This document shows, in pieces, positions 8,178 through 18,555 of a stretch of 29,684 bases of DNA. The stretch comes from Aureococcus anophagefferens (Eukaryota > Sar > Pelagophyceae > Pelagomonadales > Pelagomonadaceae). The notes under the pieces were generated by a model. The model was not told where the DNA came from. It did no database searches and saw only the letters and a program-made list of their open reading frames with translations. The stretch covers positions 544,829-574,512 of the forward strand of contig NW_008705580.1 in assembly GCF_000186865.1 (NCBI RefSeq). The letters are read 5' to 3'. A program made the position numbers and the translations under genes. The first letter of the stretch is position 1. Each line of letters opens with the position of its first letter.

Positions 8178-8880
8178 GAGGCGGTTCACTGCCGTCCTAG
8201 AGTAGGGGCGGACAATGAAGCGCGGACAGAAGATAATTACCTCAAATTCCGCCTGGGGTCTCTGAAACGCCTGAGACGCGTAGGTCGACTTCCCGGCCGT
8301 GTACACCCAAGATTTTTGGCTCGATCGACGTTCTCGGGACGGCAATCTTAGAGCGCTCGCGCGCAAAGCGCGCGATAAAATTTAAGCTGTCCTTGGAAAT
8401 TTTTCGTCGTAAATGCGCTGGAAGCGACCTACGTGCGATCTCCACGAAAGGGGGAACGGACGCCTTCGGCTTGCTATCGCGCACAGCGCGAGAGAAAATT
8501 TGGGTCGCGTCGCCCAAAATGGCGCAAACACCCACTGGAGTGTCTTATCTACGCGTCGCCACGCGTCGTACGCGACGGTTTAGCGCGGGGTGCAGGTTGC
8601 CAAGGCGCGCTCCAGAGCCACTGGCGGATGGCGCGCGAAGCGCGAGAAAAATTTAGAGCGCGCCGCAAAAAATGACGCGAATGTGTCGCTTATTTCGACT
8701 GAATCCCTCTCGCGGGGGATTCTTTCGCCCCCGGCGGGAATCCCCCCCGCCTCCGGCGGGATTCCCCCCCGCCTCCGCGGGGGGCAGCCGCCTCCGGCGG
8801 CTTTCCCAGGCTTTCCCCGCTTCAGGGGAAATTGACTGCCCGAAATCGCGGTCCCCCCCTACCTAGAGGAGAGGTGCGTC
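8178..8880. repeat. Three diverged hairpin repeats and GC-rich tandem sequence upstream of alpha-COP
   Basis: A motif of the form GCGCGC-(A)A-GCGCG followed by AGA/ATAAAATTT occurs at about 8353-8384, 8477-8501 and 8630-8656. Each copy is a GC stem next to an A/T run, spaced ~125-150 bp, with related flanks (for example CCAAAATGGCGCAAACAC near 8514 versus CAAAAAATGACGCGAATG near 8667). At 8738-8800 a short tandem of CCTCCGGCGGGATTCCCCCC-like units follows. The chance frames across it are not gene-like. It ends ~20 bases before the alpha-COP start, so it may form the promoter side of that gene. Confidence 0.55.
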
Positions 8881-8901
8881 AAGCGATTTTGTTGGCTCGA
8901 G

Positions 8902-11900
8902 ATGTTGACTAAATTTGAGTCAAAAAGCAACCGGGTTAAGGGTCTGGCCTTCCACCCCCATCGACCATGGATATTGACGAGCTTGCATAACGGCGTCATC
9001 CAACTATGGGATTACCGGATGGGTACCTTGCTTGATCGGTTTGACGAACATGACGGTCCAGTGAGAGGTGTAGACTTTCATCAGGCACAACCTCTCATAG
9101 TAAGTGGCGGGGACGACTATCGCATCAAAGTCTGGGACTATAAGCTTCGTCGATGTTTGTTCACGTTGCTGGGACATCTGGATTACATCCGTACAGTCTG
9201 TTTTCATGGTGATTATCCCTGGCTTGTATCCGCTAGTGATGACCAGACCATTCGCATATGGAACTGGCAAAGCCGATCATGTGTCAGCGTGCTCACGGGA
9301 CACAATCACTATGTGATGTGTGCGTCATTTCACACCAGAGATGATCTTATTGTGTCTGCCTCCTTGGATCAAACTGTCCGAGTTTGGGATATAACAGGAC
9401 TCAGAAAAAAAAATGTTCGAGGAGCACCAACTTCTGGTGGGAATCCGGCTGGTATGGCCTTGCACGATTTAAGCGTTACAGGAGGCGCGGGAACCGCTAG
9501 CGTTGTATCGCGGGTGAATGCTGATCTCTTTGGTGGCAATGATGCTGTTGTTAAGTATGTCCTTGAAGGCCACGACCGAGGAGTGAACTGGGCATCATTC
9601 CATCCTACACTGCCTCTCATCATCAGCGGTGCAGATGATCGGCAGGTAAAGCTCTGGCGTATGAATGAAACTAAAGCTTGGGAGGTTGACACCATGCGTG
9701 GTCACACTAACAACGTTTCATGTGTTGTCTTCCATCCCAAACACGAACTCATTATTTCAAACTCGGAAGACAGATCTATTCGAGTCTGGGATATCTCGAA
9801 GCGATTAGGCGTTCAAACATTTCGCAGAGAAAATGACCGGTTTTGGATACTAGCTGCACACCCAGAACAAAATCTTCTAGCTGCAGGCCATGACTCTGGT
9901 ATGATTGTCTTCAAACTGGAACGTGAACGTCCCGCCTACGCTTCGCACTCGGGTCGATTGTTTTACGTCAAGGATCGATATCTGCGGGTGTACGAATACA
10001 GTCCTTCGCGTGATGTGCCCGCCTTGTCTCTTCGCCGAGCTGGTTCAGGTAGTAGCATAGGCGGGAATCCTCGGTCTCTCGATCTCAATGTTTTCAATGC
10101 GTCAGAGGATAATATCTTGATGTTCTCTGAATCTGATGGGGGCACATATGAGTTGATGACATTTCAGGGAGAATCTTCCGCAACTCCGGGAGAGAGCACT
10201 GAAATAAAACGTGGCCAAGGTGTAGCTGCTGTCTTCATTGCTCGTAACCGAATTGCGGTCCTCGATAAGAATCGTCAGGTGCGCAATCACCATCATGATA
10301 ATTCCAGCTATACTGTTCTCATAGATCATCATCAAAGACTTTGCAAATGAGAAAAGGAAGAGCTTAGCTCCGCCGAATCCTAGCACGGACCGAATGTTTT
10401 TTGCAGGCACATCAGGGCGACTGTTGCTCCGCTCGGATGATCGAATCACCTTATTTGAGCCACAGTCTCGCCGTGTCCTCGCAGAGTTGCAAAGTCCACG
10501 GGTCAAATATGTATTGTGGAATAAAGACTGCACTTATGTTGCGCTCGTCAGCAAACATGGTCGGTTACCTTACGCTAATCCCCCCTTCGCTATGGTTAAT
10601 TGGATCCGTGGGCACAGGTATTACGATCGCATCCCGTGACATGGAGCAGCTTTGCAGCTTTACTGAATCAGTGCGTGTCAAAAGTGGTTCTTGGGACACT
10701 AATAATTGCATCTTTATCTACACAACTCTGAATCATATAAAGTACTGCTTGATTAATGGCGATACTGGTATAATTCGTACGCTAGATGTGCCTGTCTACA
10801 TCACACGAGTCGCCAGCAATCAGCTGTTTTGTCTTGATCGCGAGTGTAAGACACGTGTTATTTCCATTGACACAACCGAGGCAGCCTTCAAACTAGCCCT
10901 TGAGGACAAAAATTACCCTGAAGTCATGCACATGGTCCGCAATTCTCGGCTTTGTGGAAAGGCCATAATTGGGTACCTTCAAGACAAGGGGTTCCCGGAA
11001 GTTGCACTCCATTTTGTTGATGATTTAAAGACCAGATTTAAGCTGGCATTAGCATGCGGTAACATTGAGATTGCTATGAACACAGCCTATGAAATGGGGG
11101 ACGATCTCTCTTGGCATAGACTTGGGATTGAGGCCCTTCGTCAGGGTAACCACCAGGTAGTTGAGATGGCATACCAACGCACAAAAAATTTCGAGCGTCT
11201 TTCGTTCTTGTACCTTCTCACTGGCAACACCGAGAAACTCCGAAAGATGCTCAAAATCGCAGAGATGCGCCAGGATATAATGGCAAGATTCCACAACGCC
11301 TTATTCTTGGGTGATGTATTGGAGCGAGTCAAAGTGTTAGAAGACGCTGGCCAGGTGTCCTTGGCATATTTAACATCACTGACGCATGGACTCGTCGATG
11401 CAGAGGAAAGATTGAAATTGGGACTCCCTGAGGGGGTGATGCCAGCCATTCACGGAGATGCACATCTGATGCAGCCACCAACGCCAATCATCCACGCAGA
11501 TAATTGGCCACTATTGAGTATCCCAAAGCAAACCCTCTATGAGAAGAAAGACGAACTATCCACCTACCATGATGATGCTGACTTGGAACCAGCTGGTAAA
11601 GGATGGGAAGCAGCAGAACTTGATCTTGAAGATTCTCCTGGAGAGCCCGTTGTCAGCACTGAAGATACTATTGGAAATGGTTGGGACGATGACTTGGACT
11701 TGGGAGATGAGTTTTCTGATGTGTCCTCAGCACAAAAAATCCCCTCAAACCTTGATGGCGAAGGTCGTAATGAGGGCTTGTTGGTACCAGCTACAGGAAT
11801 TTTACCGACACGTTCATGGTGCAACAATTCATCTCATGCTGCAGACCACATTGCGGCAGGTTCTTTTGATAGTGCAATGCAGCTTCTGAATCGTCAAATT

Positions 11901-12764
11901 GCCGCTGCACATTTTTTGCCGATGAAATCATGCTTTATGCTCGTGTTTTCGAGCTCCTTGATGTCCATGCCTGGATTACCCTTGACCACTACGCTGCACA
12001 TCCCACTCAGTCGCACTGCTAGCGGCACTCCAGGAGAAAATCTACCTGATGTCGCAATCACTATGGCGCATCTAATTCAATCTCTAAAACTCGCCTACAA
12101 GACATTTCAGAAAGGCGAATTCTCTCGTGTTCAAGCTATTTTCAGTACGATATTTAAGTCAATTCCTCTTGTCATTACTGAGACGAGAAGTGCATCGCAC
12201 GAGGTGCGCAGTCCGTTTCGCATGGTTGTTTGACTTGCGTTCAAATAGGTGACAGAACTCCTTGATATCTGCAGAGAGTATACGACTGCTGTGAGAATAA
12301 AAAATACGAATGTGAACTCCAGCGGTCAGCGGCAAATGGAGCTGTCTGCATACTTCACTCATTGTAATTTGCAGCCGGGTCATCTGGCGCTTGCTTTGAG
12401 TTTAGCCATGACACAAGCTTATAAGGGGGGAAACTTCATAAACGCCGCTGCATTTGCACGCCGTCTTCTTGAGCTACCTGACTTGGTTGGGCAGAACGAT
12501 ATTCGTAGCAGGGCTCAATTGGTCATCAGGAATAGCGAGCAAAAGGCTCGAAACGAGCATGCGTTGAATTATGACGAACGCAACCCGTTTGATATTGAGT
12601 GCACTGATCTCCAACCTATTTATCGTGGATCGCCCTCCGCAAGCTGTCCCTACTGTAGATCAGTGCACTCAACAAAGATGAAAGGCTCCCTTTGTGTAAC
12701 CTGCAATCTTGCTGTAATCGGTGTTGAGACTCTGGGATTGGTATCTCAGTCTCATAGTAAATAA
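8902..12764 (+). CDS. COPA: Coatomer subunit alpha (alpha-COP)
   Basis: Largest subunit of the COPI coat, which buds vesicles at the Golgi and recycles ER proteins. Exons 8902-10278, 10325-10559, 10618-12203, 12249-12764 give about 1,237 residues, close to the usual ~1,220. The three introns are short (46, 58, 45 nt) and GT-AG, and all keep frame. The N-terminus [19 protein letters not shown] is near invariant in the family and opens a WD40 propeller that, in other alpha-COPs, binds dilysine cargo ([56 protein letters not shown]). Then come the second propeller, the alpha-solenoid ([32 protein letters not shown]), and the C-terminal domain binding epsilon-COP ([34 protein letters not shown]). 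No frameshift. Codon use is clearly AT-richer than the neighbouring repeats. Confidence 0.97.
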
Positions 12765-12857
12765 CAATGGGCCCCATGGAGGGCACGGCAGACTACAGTG
12801 AGAAACCCAACGGACCTGTACTTGCAACTCGCCTGCCGCCACTGCCTGCCACCCGAA

Positions 12858-13019
12858 CGCGGGAAATGCGACGCGTTCTAGTTTGGACCCCGCCCGCCGA
12901 CCCCGAATTGTCGGGGACGTTTCGGGCTCCCTGAGGTCTCGTTCGACGCAAGGGGGGGTCTGAGAACGCGGGGAATTCGAGGCTCTCTAGTTTGGGCCCC
13001 GCTTTTGGGCCCCGCCCGC
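12858..13019 (+). repeat. Degenerate transposon ends related to the 4.5-kb element
   Basis: CGCGGGAAATGCGACGCG at 12858 is followed by TTCTAGTTTGGACCCCGCCC and CCGAATTGTCGGGGACGTTT. This parallels the outer ~110 bases of the left TIR at 2592. A second, more decayed start follows at about 12967 (CGCGGGGAATTCGAGG, then CTAGTTTGGGCCCCGC). No transposase lies nearby, so these are relics or short non-autonomous derivatives, beginning ~90 bases after the alpha-COP stop. Confidence 0.7.
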
Positions 13020-13031
13020 TATAGCCGCCGG

Positions 13032-13105
13032 AGTAATTACGCCGGTAATTACGCCGGTAATTACCGGTAATGGAAATTACCGGCAATTACCGGCAATTAC
13101 CCGGT
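13032..13105. repeat. Imperfect palindrome built from GCCGGTAATTAC units
   Basis: Two direct copies of GCCGGTAATTAC at 13041-13064 are followed by CGGTAATGG and then by the opposite-strand form (ATTACCGGC-AATTACCGGC-AATTACC). The ~74 bases can fold into one long stem with a GGAA turn. It could be a foldback relic or a structured DNA element; no gene uses it. Confidence 0.65.
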
Positions 13106-13326
13106 GCCATAATTCGATACCGGGTTATCCGCGTACAGGCCGCGGTCCGCCAGTACACGTGGCTGACGATCCGAGCGTCGCGGCCCGTCGCGGTCGCGTT
13201 TCGCGTCGCGGTCGACGCGCGCCCGGGGCGAAACCGCGACCGAGCGGCTGCTCGTCGCGACGGGCGCGCCGGGCGACGGCCCCCGTGCCGTAGCGCGCCG
13301 CCGGCGTTGTCGCGTGGAAGCCACCT
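13106..13326. other. GC-rich gene-free stretch
   Basis: Rich in CGCGGTCGCG-type runs, with only chance frames in several phases and no family resemblance. I see no gene here. Confidence 0.4.
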
Positions 13327-13505
13327 AAAAGAGAATTCGGTCGACACGCGGGTTTGCGGTGGTCCTGAGCTGGGGGAACCGGAAGCGGATGATCTTCACG
13401 AAGGCGGTGGGCTTCTCGAAGTTCGCCGCGGCTTCGTTGAGCTTCGGGCTGAAGATCGGGATTCCGTCCGCTAAAACGGTGTAATGCGGCTCGCGAGAAC
13501 TTGCG
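13327..13505 (-). pseudogene. Broken GC3-rich coding fragment, unknown product
   Basis: On the minus strand a frame reads GIPIFSPKLNEAAANFEKPT then AFVKIIRFRFPQLRTT and ends at a TAG near 13327. Another frame just upstream reads DIHLNFAMTQVLASRITPF before a stop. Codon third positions are strongly G/C, and amino-acid use is protein-like in only these frames. The two halves need a frame change or an intron to join. I do not recognise the protein; there is no start or promoter context, so I call it a fragment. Confidence 0.4.
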
Positions 13506-14172
13506 TCATCGCGAAGTTGAGGTGGATGTCCGGGTCGTCACGGGCGGGTCGGAGACGCGGATGAGGGCCGTGCGCTGGCTGGAGCGCAGGGGGCGATGCC
13601 GGACCCGGGGTGGCCGGGGGCGTGTCGATCGGAGCGCCGGGGCTGGGCGAGCCGGGCCGATCTGCCGTCCTGTGATTGGGCGCGCGGGCTTAGGCGACTG
13701 TGCGAGTCGCGGGAGGTGGGCGTGGATGTGCGAGCAGGATGCGCAGGAGCGAGCTGAGTGGGCCTCAGCAACCCAGAATGACACGGCCCGGTGTGTTCGG
13801 CAGTGTGGATTAGAGTGCCCGGCCGCTGGCAGCGGACCGGGCCACTGCAAGGGGGCTGCCCCACCGCGTGGTGCAGCTAGCGATAGGTATCTTTGACCAC
13901 GGTGAGGCCGGACTTGCCCCTGGGGACTATCCGTTGGGAGGCCGCTGACGGGGCTGGAGAGGCCGTTGGGGGGAAGTGGCCCCGGTGTCCTGTGGAGAGG
14001 CGGCCGTGGTGCGGGGGAGATATGAAAGGGCAAGTTCTAAAGCGGACGGCACGACCCCGGATTTCAATCAGTCCGGGCCATCAAGCCATGTACCGACATT
14101 TCGTAAAGTTTGTGCACGTTGGCGCAAGCACGCCTTTTAAGTGAACGGAATGCAATTCGAACGAGCAGCTCC
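13506..14172. other. GC-rich stretch without a supportable gene
   Basis: Long chance frames occur on both strands because GC content is high, but all are Arg/Pro/Gly-rich with no family resemblance. Composition falls toward 14100, just before the cyclin gene, where its promoter should lie. Confidence 0.4.
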
Positions 14173-14900
14173 ATGTTCATTTCCACGAACCGGCGACGTC
14201 CCTTTTGCGGCCAGCGAAGATGCAGATGGCACCGTAGACCTCGCATGCCTCGATGCAATATTTTTCTTGCGGCATTTTCAAATTCTTAAAAAAATGGATA
14301 GGTCGGAGTTCTAGCGACACTTGTTGAAAGACTACTCGAAAATAAGCTACATCATCAAATCACTAAATTCCATGCTTTGAGACCGTCAGAACTCCCGTCT
14401 TCGTCACTCATACTGCGTTTGATATTTGTTCCGCATGCGCGCAGGCCCCAGATAACTATCAAAGCATATCTTGAGCGAATTGAGAAATATGCTAACTGTT
14501 CGCCGAGCTGTTTTGTCGTATCTTTGATATATATTGACCGGCTTTGCCAGCACTCTTTCATGACTCTATCCCTACTTAACGTTCACAGAATTCTCATAAC
14601 AGCAGTATGCGTGAGTTGACGACAGGCGAAAGATTTGATAAAAAATCAAACCCTCAGGTCGCAGCAAAGTTTCTTGACGACTCATATTACCCGAACTTGT
14701 TCTACTCACAACTTGGTGGGATTCCGCTCAAAGAACTAAATAATCTAGAGGTAGCAATCTCAATACCAAAATTACAATCTATGAGTTTCCACACACAGGT
14801 TGAGTTTCTTTTCGGGATTAATTTCACATTGCACGTCTCACCGCATGAATACCGCCGTTACTATTCTGGTCTCAATCCCCAATCCCCTGGCATTATGTAA
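14173..14900 (+). CDS. PHO80-type (P/U-class) cyclin
   Basis: Regulatory partner of a cyclin-dependent kinase; this class acts in phosphate or nutrient signalling and cell-cycle control in other eukaryotes. Secure exons are 14315-14384, 14445-14610, 14658-14750 and 14799-14900. The spliced protein contains LVERLLEN, KFHALRPPQITIKAYLERI, KYANCSPSCFVVSLIYIDRL, LNVHRILITAVCVAAKFLDD and LEVEFLFGINFTLHV, the ordered core of the PHO80 cyclin box. Introns are 60, 47 and 48 nt. The 60-nt intron (14385-14444) has no stop and is a multiple of three, so it can be overlooked. The 5' exon is uncertain: 14173-14233 spliced to 14315 keeps frame (~163 residues), but acceptor 14301 gives a better VLATLVERLL core and would need another first exon. 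Ends at TAA 14898-14900. Confidence 0.85.
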
Positions 14901-15583
14901 CTTCTATCATTTGCAAGAGCTTGTCGTGCGTGGAGGAATGCCGTGTGCTTTTACTTGAACGGTTGCAAAAATGGTAAAAGGAATGGCTCAGTCGGATTTT
15001 GGAGCCATGCGATTTTCCGGCTCTCTATTTTTGTTGCAAAGGTATGAGAACTCGTCGCTACCAGTAGGTCCCGATCCGACTATGTAAAGTGCAGCAGTCG
15101 CCTCAATGCAGGAATAGAGGAGCCGACGCTCCCAGGAGGGCGCGCCCGGGCCAGCGCGACACAGTGACCACAGAACAGGGCACAATTCAGGCGCCGCCTG
15201 GAAATGTAGTAGCACTGGCAGCGGGCGCGGGGCGCTGGCGCGGGGGGGTTGAAAACCCCAAGTGCCAGGGACGCGATCCGACCACAAGTAGCGACATAAA
15301 GGCGCGCTACTTTTAATTGTTTTTTCTGCTGGCCGAAGGCCAGCCCTCCTGAGACTTCATGCTGGCCCAAGGCCGGCCGATTTTTTTTGCTATGTTTCGG
15401 TGGCTGGTCTTCAAAACAAGGGTTTTTGTTGGTATTTTTATTGATTTATTTTGCGGCCGAGGCGGCAGGCGCGCTACTTTTTATTTTAGATCTCGTCCCT
15501 GCCAAGTGCCCCCCCTTCCCCCCCGCGCCGCTGGACACGAGAAACCCAACGGGACTTAGTTTGCGACTAAATGTTCGGTGTCT
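14901..15583. other. Gene-free stretch with small hairpins and repeated AGGCGCGCTACTTTT
   Basis: No supportable gene. A perfect hairpin GCTGGCC-GAA-GGCCAGC lies at about 15329-15345. AGGCGCGCTACTTTT occurs at ~15300 and ~15468, with a shorter version (AGGCGCGCTTTCTTTTT) near 15608. GAGAAACCCAACGG at ~15539 also appears just after alpha-COP (~12800), suggesting a dispersed repeat. Confidence 0.45.
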
Positions 15584-15814
15584 TCATGTCCATTTCCCGC
15601 TGGCAGTAGGCGCGCTTTCTTTTTCGCCAGTTTTTCCTATCTCCCTGCCGAGGCGGTCTGTGACCATGGCTGCCACTGCCACAGGGTGTGCGGCGCAGCG
15701 CTCCGAGGGGGCGCGCACCTTGATCTTGCCGTCGTTCTCCGTCCGGTCGTGCAGGCACTTGGTGTACTCGCCCTGGGTGAACTTCCGGCTGACGTGCGCC
15801 CAGTCGCGGCGAGG
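15584..15814 (-). pseudogene. GC3-rich coding fragment, unknown product
   Basis: Minus-strand frame from 15814 to a TGA at 15584. It reads RRDWAHVSRKFTQGEYTKCL then HDRTENDGKIKVRAPSERC, and becomes less gene-like after about 15690. In the first ~40 codons nearly every third base is G or C, unlike the surrounding AT-rich DNA. There is no start codon context; the frame enters from an acceptor-like CTCAG at ~15835. It may be one exon of a decayed or captured gene together with 15909-16019, which lies upstream on the same strand. I cannot name the family. Confidence 0.45.
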
Positions 15815-15908
15815 CAGAGCTCGAGCTCTCTGAGAAATGCAGAGCTCTCATTGGTCAGACGTATCTCACTGCAAGTAATTCATTGCTACAGAGCGGTGGC
15901 CGCACGAT

Positions 15909-16019
15909 CTATGCTTCACGGGGGAAGAAAACGAGAGCACTTCGCCGTAGGAACTCGGGGTCGGAGACCTCGAAACTCCAGTCCGTGTCGCGGGCGAACA
16001 CGCAGAAGCCGAGATCACT
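15909..16019 (-). pseudogene. GC3-rich coding fragment, unknown product
   Basis: Minus-strand frame of 37 codons reading SDLGFCVFARDTDWSFEV then SDPEFLRRSALVFFPREA and a TAG at 15909. Third positions are mostly G/C and the composition is protein-like only in this frame. It precedes the 15584-15814 fragment on the same strand, so the two may be exons of one broken gene. No start and no recognised family. Confidence 0.4.
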
Positions 16020-16239
16020 CTTGCCCGCCCCCCTCGCGTCACGCGTCGCGCCCCCACAGGGCCGCTCAGCTTCTGCAGCCCCTCGGATGACATGGAGTGT
16101 TTTTTCGAGACCGCCGACCCCGGGTTTCTACTGCGAACTACCCTCACTTTCTCCCCCGAAGACCCGGAACATGCCGAACCCAGCATCAGCGATCGTTGAC
16201 GGCCATGCTGATAGCAGTAGCTCGCCTACCAGTCGTTGA

Positions 16240-17016
16240 TCTCATTATAGTGAAGTTATTCTCATCGAGTCAGGGGTTGAATTCATCGATCTTCACTAGG
16301 CTTTACCACAGTGAGCTCTAGTTTTATTACACTAAGCTTAAGCTTTTTAAAATATTATGCCGCCCGCAACAGCCCGTCACGTAGTACACGCAACGCACAG
16401 CAGGGTTAGGATCGACATGAGTTCGTGGGGCGGCGGCGGGTGCGAAGTGGGGTCGCCGAGTGGGGCCCCTTCCGGGCCGCCGCGAGCAGAGGAGAGACCG
16501 AGGCAAAAGGTTGCTAGGCACAACCTACTTTTGAAAATCTCAGGATTGCTTTTGAAAACCCGGAGGACTTTTGAAATTCGGCGGGTCGGAAGTCGGCTAG
16601 AGAGCGAAAGATGCAGACTGGGCTGGTGACAAAGTAAACAGGAAATCAACATCTGGAGTGATGCTCCAACTATCCGGAGCCGCAAGGAGCGGAGTGCATA
16701 TAGAAAATAGTTATATTATGGGAAAATTAAAGTCAGTCGGACATTCCAGCGATTTCATTGGTCGAGGACAGAAGGTAACACGTATTCTTTGTCCGACGCC
16801 ACACGCTGCGGTACCTGGAGGTATTTTTGTGAATGGGTGGCCTCGGGACGCCGCCAGGTGCCCGGGACGCCGCCAGGTGCCCTTCATCGCAATTTTGAAG
16901 AAAATGGTGCGTCTCGGACAAAAGATCGCTACTCTGGTTTTCATAGCTTGGCTATTTTCTATATGGTAGGCTCCTTAGGTAGCTGGCTTATCGCCAAGCG
17001 CACTTTGATTGTGCTT
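16240..17016. other. Gene-free stretch with two short tandem repeats
   Basis: No supportable gene. CTTTTGAAAA-type units of about 20 bases repeat three times at ~16528-16580. A 19-bp unit CGGGACGCCGCCAGGTGCC is perfectly doubled at 16844-16881. Chance frames across both strands show no family resemblance. Confidence 0.5.
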
Positions 17017-17024
17017 AATCACAC

Positions 17025-18510
17025 GAGTTAGGAATCTGACTCGACGGGTCTCGCTAGTTAAACGCTCGTTTCGCTAGTTAAATGCGCCGCCGCGACGCCG
17101 ACTGCAGCATGCCGACAAGGGCAGCGAGGAGCCAAGTTGCCGGCAAGGACGCCCGAGCCGCAGGCCCCGGGCGCCTATTTCTAAAAGGTCGCACCTTTCA
17201 GGTCGCGTCTGACGTCAGCACAGGACTGGCGAGGTCCCAGGGCGCCCAACTCTAAAAGGTCGCACCTTTCAGGTCGCGAGGTGACGTCAGATCGCGAAAC
17301 CGCGTCGGCCGGCCGATCTGCCGGGCGCACCTACTTCTAAAAGGTCGCACCTTTCAGGTCGCGTCTGACGTCAGCAGCCACTCGATAGCGAGGGCCCGGC
17401 ACGCCTAAAACTAGAAGGTCCCACCTTTCAGGTCGCGATCTGACGTCAGAAAGTCGTCGAACCCGACCGGTGACCTAGTTCTAAAAGGTCGCAACTTTCA
17501 GGTCGCACCTAAAAGGTCGACTCGGTCTCGCTAGTTAAACCTGGCGAGACGAACGATTGCCAACCCGTGCGCACGCGGTCCGTCGACACGAACGAGATTC
17601 GCAGGTCGGAGCGCGGCGGCAGGCGCGCAGAAATGGACGAAGGCAGCCCGATGGGAGCGGCGGTGTGCACCAAAATCGACTTCAAGTTTAACTTCAATAA
17701 AATACTGGGCAGCGTAGATCTGGGCAGCGCTAACATCCGTCGGGTGGTTCTCTAACCACCTAACCCCCCCACCCCCCCACCCTAACCCAAAGCTGGCGGT
17801 GCGTTAACATGCGTCGGGTGGGAGTAGTAACATACTGCTGACTGCCGGAGGCCAAACCGAAGCGCTTTATGAAGTCAAGTTGAAGTTAATTTTCGGCACA
17901 GCTCGTCCATCGGGCTGCCGATCGTCCAGCGGCTGTATGTCCTGCCGCCGCGCTCGGACCTGCGAATCTCGTTCGCGTCGACGGGCCGCCGTGCTGGCGA
18001 GCTGGCAATCGTTCGTCTCGCCAGGTCTAACTAGCGAGACCGAGTCGACCTTTTAGGTGCGACCTAAAAGGTGCGACCTTTTAGAACTAGGTCACCGGTC
18101 GGGTTCGACGATTTTCTGACGTCAGATCGCGACCTTTCAGGTCACCTGTCAGGTGCCTACCTAGACGTCGGCGGCGTCCAGCTAGAGGCTCTCGGGACCT
18201 TTCAGGTCCTGTCTGGTGTCGGGCGAGACGCCCCCTCGGACCTACCAGGTCGCGCCGCGTCTCCTGAAAGGTCGCGTCACGACCTAAAAGAACGGCGACT
18301 CGAAAGGTCGGTTTCGTCAGATCGGCAGCGACCTGAAAGGTCGGCGACTAAAAAGGTTTCGCCAGGCAGGCCCGGGGACGGCTCCTTGAGGGCAGGTTGC
18401 CCCGCTGCAAGAAGCCCGTGCGGCCTTCAAGATGCCGCATTACGACCGGCCCCACCTACCAGAACAAACGCGTTTAACTAGCGAGACCCGGCGAGTCAGA
18501 TTCCTAAATG
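17025..18510. mobile_element. Non-autonomous foldback element with 8-bp target duplication
   Basis: Outer ends are inverted: TTAGGAATCTGACTCG then CGGGTCTCGCTAGTTAAACG at 17028, against the reverse complement ending at 18507. An 8-bp direct repeat AATCACAC lies 3 bases outside each end (17017-17024 and 18511-18518). A second pair of long inner arms (about 17443-17624 against 17949-18125) makes most of the element self-complementary. No transposase is encoded; the frames inside are short. The left arm carries five copies of a palindromic box; the right arm versions are decayed. The 8-bp duplication fits hAT or similar cut-and-paste elements, but the termini are not a clear hAT consensus. Confidence 0.75.
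17181..17520 (+). repeat. Five-copy array of AAAGGTCGCACCTTT boxes with TGACGTCA
   Basis: CTAAAAGGTCGCACCTTTCA or close variants start at 17181, 17252, 17337, 17411 and 17481, spaced 70-85 bases, each followed by GGTCGC. The first four are followed within ~10 bases by the perfect palindrome TGACGTCA. AAAGGT-CGC-ACCTTT is itself a hairpin. The sequence between boxes is not conserved. TGACGTCA is the classic bZIP (CRE-type) site, so host bZIP proteins could bind; more simply these are sub-terminal transposase sites. Confidence 0.75.
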
Positions 18511-18555
18511 AATCACACTCGCGTTCTAAGGGCGATATTCGCCGCTTTATCAGAG

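Noticed and set aside
17181..17520. Regularly spaced repeats that superficially look like a CRISPR array
   Set aside because: The repeats are hairpin boxes inside a foldback element with a target duplication, spacing varies (70-85), copies diverge, and the genome is eukaryotic with spliceosomal introns.
17755..17795. CCTAACCCC-rich tract that could be an internal telomere repeat
   Set aside because: Only one CCCTAACCC and irregular poly-C runs; no tandem telomere units.
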